A stretch of 55,084 bases of DNA. Origin: Bacteroidaceae bacterium. Its GTDB lineage: Bacteria > Bacteroidota > Bacteroidia > Bacteroidales > Bacteroidaceae. The DNA is taken from the NCBI GenBank assembly GCA_017645655.1, contig JAGCNZ010000121.1:1-55084 (forward strand). Direction: 5' to 3'. Positions 32,656 through 39,684 of the stretch are shown in pieces. The translations under genes were made by a program, and so were the position numbers. Every line of letters begins with the position of its first letter. Within the stretch, counting starts at the first letter, position 1. The notes below the pieces were generated by a model. The model worked only from the letters and a program-made list of their open reading frames with translations. It was not told the DNA's origin and did no database searches.

Positions 32656-33504
32656 TCAGAAGGGAGCTCCCACTCCAACCTCGATGGTTCCCAGGAAACG
32701 GGCATTCTTGCCTTGATGGTCGACGAGGACCTCATGGCCTTTCTCGTCGTGAAGATACTGAGGTTCCTTGAAGTAGGTATGCGAGTGACCGCCCAACAGG
32801 ATGTCGAGACCCGTGGTGTGGGCGATGAAATCGGGGTCCATGTCCTTTGCCTCACCCCATCCGAGATGGCTCAGACAAATGACTACATCGCAATTTTCCT
32901 CTTTCCTCAGACGGTCGATGACTGGCTGTGCCGCCTCGGCAGGCCTGGTATAGCGCATCCCCTCGAAGTTCTTTCCGGTGATAAGTCCCTGCGGCTGAGG
33001 GCAAACACCAAAGATGCCTACGCGTACGCCCGCGCGTTCCTTTATTATATAGGGCTTTACCAATCCCTCGCAAGGCGTGCCGGCAAAGTCGTAGTTGCAG
33101 CAGACGAAGGGGAACTCGGCCAGTCGAATCAGCCGGGCAAGGTTGTCGAGACCGAAGTCGAACTCATGGTTGCCGATGGTGCAAGCGTCGTATCTCATCA
33201 GATTCATCAACTTTACTTCCACCTCGCCCTTGAAGAGGTTGTAATACGCAGAACCCTGACTGAAGTCGCCACAATCGAAGAGGAGCAAATCGTCGGGATG
33301 TTCGTTTCTCAACTGCTCGAGGAGCACGACTCGACGCAGGTAGCCGCCTTTGTTGGCCTGGGCTGTGTCGCTGAAATTCACGGAGATAGGCTCGATGCAA
33401 GAATGCGTGTCGCTGGTGTGAACGACGAACAGCGAGCCATCCTGCGCAAAGCATAATGGCAGAAAGGACAGCGCGACAACCAGTGTAATTATGTATCTTC
33501 TCAT
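32656..33504 (-). CDS. Periplasmic metallophosphatase (5'-nucleotidase N-terminal domain)
   Basis: The 282-residue protein has a signal peptide (to about LCFAQ) and the UshA-type metallophosphatase motifs HTSDTHSC, LLFDCGDFSQGS, TIGNHEFDFG, ICLSHLG and LGGHSHTYF. These supply the two-metal site. It lacks the substrate-binding C-terminal domain, which is encoded by the gene 4 bases upstream. Together they should form a two-chain 5'-nucleotidase. Confidence 0.9.
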   Translation of the reverse strand: MRRYIITLVVALSFLPLCFAQDGSLFVVHTSDTHSCIEPISVNFSDTAQANKGGYLRRVVLLEQLRNEHPDDLLLFDCGDFSQGSAYYNLFKGEVEVKLMNLMRYDACTIGNHEFDFGLDNLARLIRLAEFPFVCCNYDFAGTPCEGLVKPYIIKERAGVRVGIFGVCPQPQGLITGKNFEGMRYTRPAEAAQPVIDRLRKEENCDVVICLSHLGWGEAKDMDPDFIAHTTGLDILLGGHSHTYFKEPQYLHDEKGHEVLVDHQGKNARFLGTIEVGVGAPF

Positions 33505-33508
33505 GGCT

Positions 33509-34249
33509 TTACTTTATCGTTATTCTTCCTTCTATCTTACTGTCTATCACTCTGTGCTTAATGATGTATTCCATCATTATGTCGCGAGCGAGAATGCCGA
33601 TGTCGTGCCGCTTGACGGCTTTCTTCAGGGCAAACATCTTGTCGTTGCCTTCCGCGAGATAGTCTATCGTAGCGACCGTATAGATGCGATGCGGGTCGAT
33701 TTCCTTGCCGCCTATGGTGCAGGAAAGCAGTTTGCCGTCGGACGATATCTCCATCCTCACGCTGCTGCTCACGCCTTCACCCTTCACGGCAGCGATGTTC
33801 CGCATCAGTTCGAGCAAGTCAGACCCTTTCATCTCGAGCACGACAATGTAGTTCTCGAAGGGCGAGATGAGCATGACATCGCCTCGACGCACGATGCCTT
33901 CGGGCATGTTATTGCGCAAGCCGCCGATGTTGACGAGCCCCATGTCCGCAGGCTCCAAGCCCGTAGCCGTTCCGCCCTCAATCATCACGTCTGCCGCCCA
34001 ATTGCTAAGCAAGCTTTCCGGCCGCTTGGCATTCATCGCTATCCTGCTCAAGCCAAGCACAGGAACCATCAAGCTGTCCACACTTGTCTTGTAAGGGGCA
34101 ACGATAGCGGCAGCTTCAGCAGACGGCGTCGCATCCAGTTCCGGCGTCACCTCCACGCGCTCCCAGCAGAAAGAATGCACCTTGTATTCTTGTGCCTGCA
34201 GGCAAGCTAATGGGAACAAAAGCAGTAAAAAAGTCTTTATCCTAAGCAT
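33509..34249 (-). CDS. 5'-nucleotidase C-terminal domain protein
   Basis: The 246-residue protein has a signal peptide (to about LACLQAQ) and the 5_nucleotid_C fold: SLLSNWAADVMIEG, DMGLVNIGGLRNNMPEG, GDVMLISPFENYIVVLEMKG, then TVATIDYLAEGNDKM. In ordinary 5'-nucleotidases this follows the phosphatase domain in the same chain; here it is separate and encoded first. The start at 34249 follows a -7 box at 34270-34277. Confidence 0.9.
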   Translation of the reverse strand: MLRIKTFLLLLFPLACLQAQEYKVHSFCWERVEVTPELDATPSAEAAAIVAPYKTSVDSLMVPVLGLSRIAMNAKRPESLLSNWAADVMIEGGTATGLEPADMGLVNIGGLRNNMPEGIVRRGDVMLISPFENYIVVLEMKGSDLLELMRNIAAVKGEGVSSSVRMEISSDGKLLSCTIGGKEIDPHRIYTVATIDYLAEGNDKMFALKKAVKRHDIGILARDIMMEYIIKHRVIDSKIEGRITIK

Positions 34250-34269
34250 CTTTTCATTGTTTTGACGTA

Positions 34270-34277
34270 CAAAAGTA
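34270..34277 (-). promoter_or_regulatory. -7 box of the split 5'-nucleotidase operon
   Basis: The minus strand reads TACTTTTG, 20 bases before the start at 34249. Confidence 0.5.
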
Positions 34278-34302
34278 CGAAAAAACACAGAAAAAATCAA
34301 AA

Positions 34303-34337
34303 CTTTCAACTCTAAACTTTCAACTTTCAACTTTTTA
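34303..34337. repeat. CTTTCAA heptamer repeat at the -33 position of the rplS promoter
   Basis: CTTTCAA, CTCTAAA, CTTTCAA, CTTTCAA, CTTTTTA run in register and end 3 bases before the -7 box at 34341. Confidence 0.65.
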
Positions 34338-34340
34338 TCG

Positions 34341-34348
34341 TACCTTTG
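34341..34348 (+). promoter_or_regulatory. -7 box of rplS
   Basis: TACCTTTG; the transcript would carry a leader of about 85 bases. Confidence 0.65.
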
Positions 34349-34360
34349 CACCCGCTTTCC

Positions 34361-34402
34361 CGTAGGTCGCTGGCAGGAAAAGAGAGACCTGTTATGCCTA
34401 CG
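34361..34402 (+). promoter_or_regulatory. Structured rplS leader RNA (candidate L19 autoregulatory element)
   Basis: CGTAGG (34361-34366) pairs with CCTACG (34397-34402), enclosing CAGG (34374-34377) and CCTG (34388-34391) around a purine-rich loop. An alternative GGTC/GACC pairing is possible. Ribosomal protein leaders of this shape often bind the product. The link to L19 is inference. Confidence 0.45.
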
Positions 34403-34439
34403 TGCGATCGACAAAACAATTTTATAACTAAAAAGCATT

Positions 34440-34808
34440 ATGGCTGATTTAATCAAAATTGCTGAAGAAGCATTTGCAACAGGCAAGAGCCATCCCAAGT
34501 TCAAGGCTGGCGACACAATCACCGTTGCATACAAAATTGTCGAAGGTAACAAGGAGCGTATCCAGCTCTATCGTGGCGTCTGCATCAAGATCAGCGGCCA
34601 TGGAGACAACAAGCGCTTCACTGTTCGCAAGATGTCAGGCACTGTGGGAGTTGAAAGAATCTTCCCCATCAGCAGTCCTAACATTGACAGCATTCAGGTG
34701 AACAAGGTTGGTAAGGTACGTCGCGCTAAGCTCTACTACCTGCGCAACCTCACTGGTAAGAAGGCTCGCATCGCCGAAAAGCGCGTCAGCGTACAGAAGG
34801 AGGACTAA
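34440..34808 (+). CDS. rplS: 50S ribosomal protein L19
   Basis: The 122-residue protein contains [49 protein letters not shown] and the basic C-terminal [18 protein letters not shown], all typical of L19 at the 30S-50S interface. It is alone, with promoter, leader and terminator. Confidence 0.98.
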   Translation: MADLIKIAEEAFATGKSHPKFKAGDTITVAYKIVEGNKERIQLYRGVCIKISGHGDNKRFTVRKMSGTVGVERIFPISSPNIDSIQVNKVGKVRRAKLYYLRNLTGKKARIAEKRVSVQKED

Positions 34809-34846
34809 GTCCCCTACCCTTTCTTACATCCAAAACATGGAAAAAG

Positions 34847-34877
34847 AAGCACCTGGCCTTTAAGGTCAGGTGCTTTC
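34847..34877 (+). terminator. Terminator of rplS
   Basis: AAGCACCTG (34847-34855) pairs with CAGGTGCTT (34867-34875), followed by TT. Confidence 0.75.
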
Positions 34878-34952
34878 CTTGTTATGTTTAGTTGTAATTA
34901 GCGGTTCGAACGAACTCGTCGCAAGCGGTCCGGACAAACGCAGCATTTCCAA

Positions 34953-37808
34953 TCACTTGACGACAAACTTCTTGCCGCCAATGATGTTGATGCCTTTCTG
35001 CATTTTACTCATGCGCTGACCAGCGAGATTGAACACCTTGTCGCCCATTACGTTCTGCGGCGAGAGAAGAGATGATATGCCGTCCTCGTTGTCGCTCAAG
35101 AGGATTTCAAGGAAGTCAACACTTTGCCCAACAAGTTGGAGGTAAGCCTGATTTGGCTCGATGCTCTCCACGTTGAACGCATAGAAACCCGGCACATCAT
35201 CCTGCGCCTGCAGTGTCAACACACTGACGGGCGCTGAGGGCATTTCAGTAACGGGCACGAAAGTGCCGCGAAGGCCGGTGGACGCTAACGGATAAGAAGT
35301 GAAGCCATTGCCATAGGCGAGCGACACTGTCTCACTTCTGCCGGCCAGAACGACAGGAGTGCCTGCTGGAACCACTCCGTCCTCGACCAGCGTGAGTAAA
35401 ACAAAGTTGCCTTCCAACTCATGAAGGGCAGGAGCAAGTGCTTCGCCTCCCTGAATCGAATCCATGAATATCGGCAGAGACAAGCCTTCGGGCTCTTCGT
35501 TTCCTTTCTCAAGAACGTAGACCAACGGCCCACTTACCGTTACATCATAGGGCAAGCAAAGCGTTCCGTAGTTCGCCGAACCGATGTGCGTCAAGGGTAC
35601 GGAGGCAGCCGGAACAGCTTCGGCAACGAGTTGCGAACCCAAGTCAGACTTGGCGTTAGAGTTTTCCCAAATCTGCAAGTAGCCGTGAGGACCACCGTGC
35701 GTATTGATGAAATAGTCTTGATAACCGTCGAGGCTTAGCGAGAAGCCGGCATTGTTGGCATGTGCTGTCCAACGGAAATCCCCATCGCGAAGGACGGCGT
35801 TCTTGATGCCGGCGGTGCCTTGCACTGAGGTTGCCGTGCCACTAACCGTGAGAGATTTGCTGTCGCCCATCAGCTTGTTGACAATCTGGAAGCCCTCGAT
35901 TGGGTTTCCAAAGAAGGCCCATTGGTAAGCGTCACTGGCTCGGACGAGGTTCGTGGCATAGAGTTCCGTCTCGGGATACGTTTCGACAGAGGCTTCGTCA
36001 TAGGCATGCGGATGGTATGGCTCGCGGTCTTCCCAGCCGACATAACGTTGCAAGCGGCCAGCCTTCAAGTTGTACCATTTGGTGCTGGTGGCAGTTGAGA
36101 TTTGGAACGGACCGTTCGCCCATCTCACGGTAACCCTGACGGAACCGCTCGTGATGGTCTTTGGGCTGTATGTGTAGGTACAGAAATCGTGGATGTATTC
36201 ATCGGGAAGGGCGGCCGTGCTGTTCCTTTGGCAAACTGCTGTGACCTCCTTCACCTTCTTGCCTCCGTAGTAGATATTGAAGGTGACGGTGACGTCGGAA
36301 GCTGGTGCCTCGACGTTCCAGATGTAGTTCATGTCGTTGGAGTATTCGGCGACGGGTCCGTTTGTGCCGCTGTTGACTGTCCAGAAGGTCCGTGCTGCTG
36401 CTTCCCAGTTGCCTGTGCCAACGGCGTTGGTGGCACGGATGGCGTATTGTCCCGAGGCATTCTTAAAGAATACTTGTGCTTCCCAGTCAGCGCGCTTGCT
36501 GCTGGCGTCAGTCCTGATGCGTCCGGAATTATAGGTAACATTGCCGTTGGTCTGAGTGGGGTTGGTGAAGTAGGCATTGAGCAAGTTGAAGCCATACGCA
36601 TAGGCGGCTCCTTTCACGCGTGAGAAAGTGAAGATGCCGGCGTCCATCGCGTCGTCGGTAAGCGTGCCTGAAGTGGTGAGATAGTACTTTGTGCCTGCAT
36701 ACATAGTCGTGATACAATACTGATTGCCTGCGGTGATGTCACCCAATGCATTGAAGTAGTCGGCATGCGGTCCGGGTCTTGTGTTGTTGGCTATGATGGC
36801 GTTGGTGAGTGTTTGTCCCTTGACGTTGTAGCTGCCGGAGTTGTCCTCGCCGGCAAAGTCCATGAGGATGATGCCCGTGGAGCCCGGGTGGTTGTTGATG
36901 TAGGTGGCGGCGGCGGCATTTTGCGTCTGCGCATTGTCGCGGTATCCATTGCTGGTGGCGAGGGTGTAGCTCAGTATGGTTTGCGTTTTCGAATAGCCCG
37001 AGGTCTGGTTGATGACCCAGAGTCCGGGGTCGGTATTCTCGGAGGTGGAGAACTGCAACATGCGTTCTACGCTGGCTTTCTTCGTTTCGGGTGCTCCGCT
37101 GGCGGACACGTCGTAGTAGTCCTGGACGTAGAGTTTGTCCTCTATTCCTATGCCGCGAATCTTGCCGCCCTTTTGGTTGTTGAAGTCCGGACTGAATCCC
37201 CATCCCGTGATGTACCCGCCTATGGGATCGGTGTCGTAGGTGTCGCGGCTGAGGATGAGGAGTTTGCCTCGCATGTCACCCAGCTTGGCCAAGGGGTCGT
37301 AGTTCACGGCATGGGTGCTTGTCGGAGCGCTGTTGAGCAGAGTAGCCATCAATGAGTTCCAACTGCTGTTGCTGTCGTCGGCTTCGGTCTCGTGGCGCAT
37401 GATGACGACACACATTTCTGTCGGGTGCTGGTCGAGCAGGTTGCAGAGTGTTGTGAGAGCGTCGTCGAAGTATAGATTCGTGGAAACGATGCCGTGATGG
37501 ATGCGGAGCCTGTTGTTGCTGACAGCAGGGCGAAGGTCGAAAGCCCTGATGCCGCTGTTCCATTGCTGTGTGAGGTTCAATTCCTGAGTGACCGCATACG
37601 TGCTGCCGTTAATGATGACATAGACGTTGTTCACGCCGTGACCGGTTCCTGCGTCGTGCGAGCCGGGAATGGAAAGCTGGCCTACAAAGGTGTTGTCGGG
37701 CACGCCTGCCATCCACGCTTCGTTGTCTGCCCAGGCCTGAAGGACGCCGAGACTCTGCATCATGCAGAAGATGAGTCCGGCAAAGAAAGTAGTTGTTAGT
37801 TTTTTCAT
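34953..37808 (-). CDS. Exported PI-PLC-like phosphodiesterase with sorting-like tail
   Basis: The 951-residue protein has a signal peptide (to about QAWA), then a PI-PLC X-type barrel (about 35-350). The two catalytic His are in LSIPGSHDAGTG (His51) and LRIHHGIV (His104/105), with IRAFDLRP between them. Such enzymes cleave phosphatidylinositol or GPI-like substrates. The middle (about 350-500) looks like a beta-trefoil-type domain; the rest is beta-rich and unassigned. The end (FNLAGQRMSKMQKGINII, then KKFVVK) is a sorting-like tail. The start at 37808 follows a -7 box at 37847. Confidence 0.82.
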   Translation of the reverse strand: MKKLTTTFFAGLIFCMMQSLGVLQAWADNEAWMAGVPDNTFVGQLSIPGSHDAGTGHGVNNVYVIINGSTYAVTQELNLTQQWNSGIRAFDLRPAVSNNRLRIHHGIVSTNLYFDDALTTLCNLLDQHPTEMCVVIMRHETEADDSNSSWNSLMATLLNSAPTSTHAVNYDPLAKLGDMRGKLLILSRDTYDTDPIGGYITGWGFSPDFNNQKGGKIRGIGIEDKLYVQDYYDVSASGAPETKKASVERMLQFSTSENTDPGLWVINQTSGYSKTQTILSYTLATSNGYRDNAQTQNAAAATYINNHPGSTGIILMDFAGEDNSGSYNVKGQTLTNAIIANNTRPGPHADYFNALGDITAGNQYCITTMYAGTKYYLTTSGTLTDDAMDAGIFTFSRVKGAAYAYGFNLLNAYFTNPTQTNGNVTYNSGRIRTDASSKRADWEAQVFFKNASGQYAIRATNAVGTGNWEAAARTFWTVNSGTNGPVAEYSNDMNYIWNVEAPASDVTVTFNIYYGGKKVKEVTAVCQRNSTAALPDEYIHDFCTYTYSPKTITSGSVRVTVRWANGPFQISTATSTKWYNLKAGRLQRYVGWEDREPYHPHAYDEASVETYPETELYATNLVRASDAYQWAFFGNPIEGFQIVNKLMGDSKSLTVSGTATSVQGTAGIKNAVLRDGDFRWTAHANNAGFSLSLDGYQDYFINTHGGPHGYLQIWENSNAKSDLGSQLVAEAVPAASVPLTHIGSANYGTLCLPYDVTVSGPLVYVLEKGNEEPEGLSLPIFMDSIQGGEALAPALHELEGNFVLLTLVEDGVVPAGTPVVLAGRSETVSLAYGNGFTSYPLASTGLRGTFVPVTEMPSAPVSVLTLQAQDDVPGFYAFNVESIEPNQAYLQLVGQSVDFLEILLSDNEDGISSLLSPQNVMGDKVFNLAGQRMSKMQKGINIIGGKKFVVK

Positions 37809-37846
37809 ATTGACTGGAATTATTCGTTTTAGTGCATAACTTTTTG

Positions 37847-37854
37847 CAAAGGTA
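37847..37854 (-). promoter_or_regulatory. -7 box of the PI-PLC gene
   Basis: The minus strand reads TACCTTTG, 39 bases before the chosen start, and excludes the longer frame starting at 37859. Confidence 0.6.
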
Positions 37855-37962
37855 CACATTTTTCTTTATTATCCAACAATATGCACAGGAAAAATGCAGC
37901 AAAAGGAAGCAAGCGCGGAACGTTTTTGTTTTCAACGCTCAACGGGAAGATGGAAAATGCTG

Positions 37963-38080
37963 CACGCGATGATGAAAAACATCACACGGGATAAATTAAT
38001 TTTACCCACGTGATATTTGAAATATTCCACGTGATAATTTCATTTTACCCACGTGATAAATTTATTTTACCCACGCCACG
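37963..38080 (+). repeat. CACGTG phased array, copy F
   Basis: Cores start at 37963 (CACGCG), 37985 (CACGGG), 38007, 38028, 38050 and 38072 (CACGCC); steps 22, 22, 21, 22, 22. The leading unit has GATGATGAAAAAC as in copies E and G. The array ends 2 bases before the stop codon of the YolD-like gene. Confidence 0.9.
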
Positions 38081-38081
38081 T

Positions 38082-38249
38082 TTACTCCACCTGCTGGCTG
38101 TGCTGCTCGGCGGTCTGCTCTATGGCGCTGCCATGCCCCGTCAGGGCGGCAAACGGGGCGAATTGCGCTGCACGCTGGAGCATGCTCATCTGGGGATGCT
38201 TGCTCGAGACGTGATGCGGCAGGTTGATGATATCGTCGTATTGTCCCAT
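38082..38249 (-). CDS. YolD-like mini-protein (55 residues)
   Basis: The ORF starts one base after the polymerase gene (TAGCATG). It encodes YDDIINLPHHVSSKHPQMSM, then LQRAAQFAPFAALTGHG, the conserved start of YolD-like proteins that accompany Y-family polymerases in many Gram-positive and Bacteroidetes genomes. Those proteins are about 100 residues; this one stops after the conserved half, next to the repeat array, so it is a short form or has lost its C-terminal half. Confidence 0.7.
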   Translation of the reverse strand: MGQYDDIINLPHHVSSKHPQMSMLQRAAQFAPFAALTGHGSAIEQTAEQHSQQVE

Positions 38250-38250
38250 G

Positions 38251-39684
38251 CTATGCCTTGTGTCCTCCTATTTGTTCGTTCCGTTCTTTGGCAGTCGCGC
38301 CCTCGGCATAGCTTGTGCCCCTGAGGATTGCATTCTTGCCGAAACGCTTCTTGATGCCTATCAGGGCTTCCTGCATCCTGCGCTCCTTCTCACGGTCAGA
38401 CTGCTGCCTCTGCTCCTCTTCCCGGGCAGACTCGTAGTCGACGAAGAGGTCGAGTTGCTGAGGGCCCGTTGCCCGACGGGATTCCTCCGCCGTCTGCTGA
38501 GACTCCCTGACAACATGATTCGTCGAGATATTCAAGCGACGGATGAGCAGATTGCGCCCCACGATGCTGTCGTAGAGCGACATCACGGCTCCGACAATCT
38601 CGCGGCTCGAGCTGCTGTGGCGGGCCAGGTTGGCTGTCCCATGAGCATGCTTCGGCACCGGTCGCCCGTAATAGTCGTTCACGATTTCGCCATGATACGT
38701 CGAAGCAATCTCGGGTCTCGTCAGGCATTCCCTGTCGTAGCTGACGGTAAGGACAAGCTGGTCGGTGAGCAGACGCTTTTCCACCAGGTCGAGACTAATG
38801 GCATCCGCCATCTCCATCACAACGTTTCTGGCCTTCTCGAAAGTATATGGTTCCGAAAGCACCTGCCCGCTGCTCATCGAGCGGGTCTCGGGGCGATACG
38901 CTTTCACGAGGTCGATGGTGCAAGGCTCCCAGCCCCAGGCGTGGTCTATCAACAGCTCGGCATTCACTCCGAAGAGCCTGTAGAGCAACTCCTCATCGGT
39001 TACCGACTGCCTGGCTACTTTTCCCATGGTGTCCAAACCGTACCTCGCCAGTTTCTCAGCAATGCCATGTCCCACTCTCCAAAAGTCCGTGATGGGAAAA
39101 TGATTCCAGAGTGTACGGCGATACGACATCTCGTCGAGCTCGGCAATGCGTACGCCGTCCTTGTCCGCAGGCATTTTCTTCGCCACGATATCCATGGCAA
39201 CCTTGGCAAGATACATGTTCGTGCCGATGCCCGCCGTTGCCGTGATGCCCGTCTGTCTCAGCACGTCGCGTATCATGGTTATGGCCAACTCGTGCGCCGT
39301 CTTGCGGTAAGTGGCCAGATAGTCCGTGACGTCCATGAAGACTTCATCAATGCTGTAAACGTGGATATCGTCGGACGAAACGTATTTCAGGTAGATATCG
39401 TAGATTTGGCAACTCACCTCGATGTACCTCGCCATGCGTGGCTTGGCAATGATAAAGTCGATGCCCCGGGCTTTTTGATTGACCTCGAAGAGTCGCGGAC
39501 GCCCCGGTATGCCCAATCGCTTCAGGGCAGGCGAGACAGCAAGACAGATGGTTTTGTCTGTCCTGCTCTCGTCCGCCACCACAAGTCTCGCGCTGAGCGG
39601 GTCGAGGCCTCGTGCCACGCATTCCACGCTGGCGTAGAACGACTTGAGGTCAATAGCGATATAAGTGCGATTCTTGCTCGTCAT
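38251..39684 (-). CDS. Y-family (UmuC/DinB-like) translesion DNA polymerase
   Basis: The 477-residue protein has the palm motifs YIAIDLKSFYASVE (metal-binding Asp) and HVYSIDEVFMDV (catalytic Asp-Glu). It also has a helix-hairpin-helix region (FWRVGHGIAEKLARYGLDTM), a little-finger domain, and a Gln-Gln-Leu-Asp-Leu-Phe motif (QQLDLF) that can bind the beta clamp. It is nearer to the YolD-associated UmuC-like group than to classical DinB. The ATG shares a base with the TonB receptor stop (TGATG), so it is translationally coupled to it. I see no LexA-type regulator here. Confidence 0.9.
   Translation of the reverse strand: MTSKNRTYIAIDLKSFYASVECVARGLDPLSARLVVADESRTDKTICLAVSPALKRLGIPGRPRLFEVNQKARGIDFIIAKPRMARYIEVSCQIYDIYLKYVSSDDIHVYSIDEVFMDVTDYLATYRKTAHELAITMIRDVLRQTGITATAGIGTNMYLAKVAMDIVAKKMPADKDGVRIAELDEMSYRRTLWNHFPITDFWRVGHGIAEKLARYGLDTMGKVARQSVTDEELLYRLFGVNAELLIDHAWGWEPCTIDLVKAYRPETRSMSSGQVLSEPYTFEKARNVVMEMADAISLDLVEKRLLTDQLVLTVSYDRECLTRPEIASTYHGEIVNDYYGRPVPKHAHGTANLARHSSSSREIVGAVMSLYDSIVGRNLLIRRLNISTNHVVRESQQTAEESRRATGPQQLDLFVDYESAREEEQRQQSDREKERRMQEALIGIKKRFGKNAILRGTSYAEGATAKERNEQIGGHKA

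Noticed and set aside
34250-34552. N-terminal extension of the 5'-nucleotidase C-terminal gene
   Set aside because: It overlaps the rplS promoter and start on the other strand; a signal peptide begins at 34249 after a -7 box.
38251-39684. Y-family polymerase locus as a mobile element
   Set aside because: No integrase, transposase, att-like direct repeats or plasmid genes are nearby, and it is embedded in a receptor operon.
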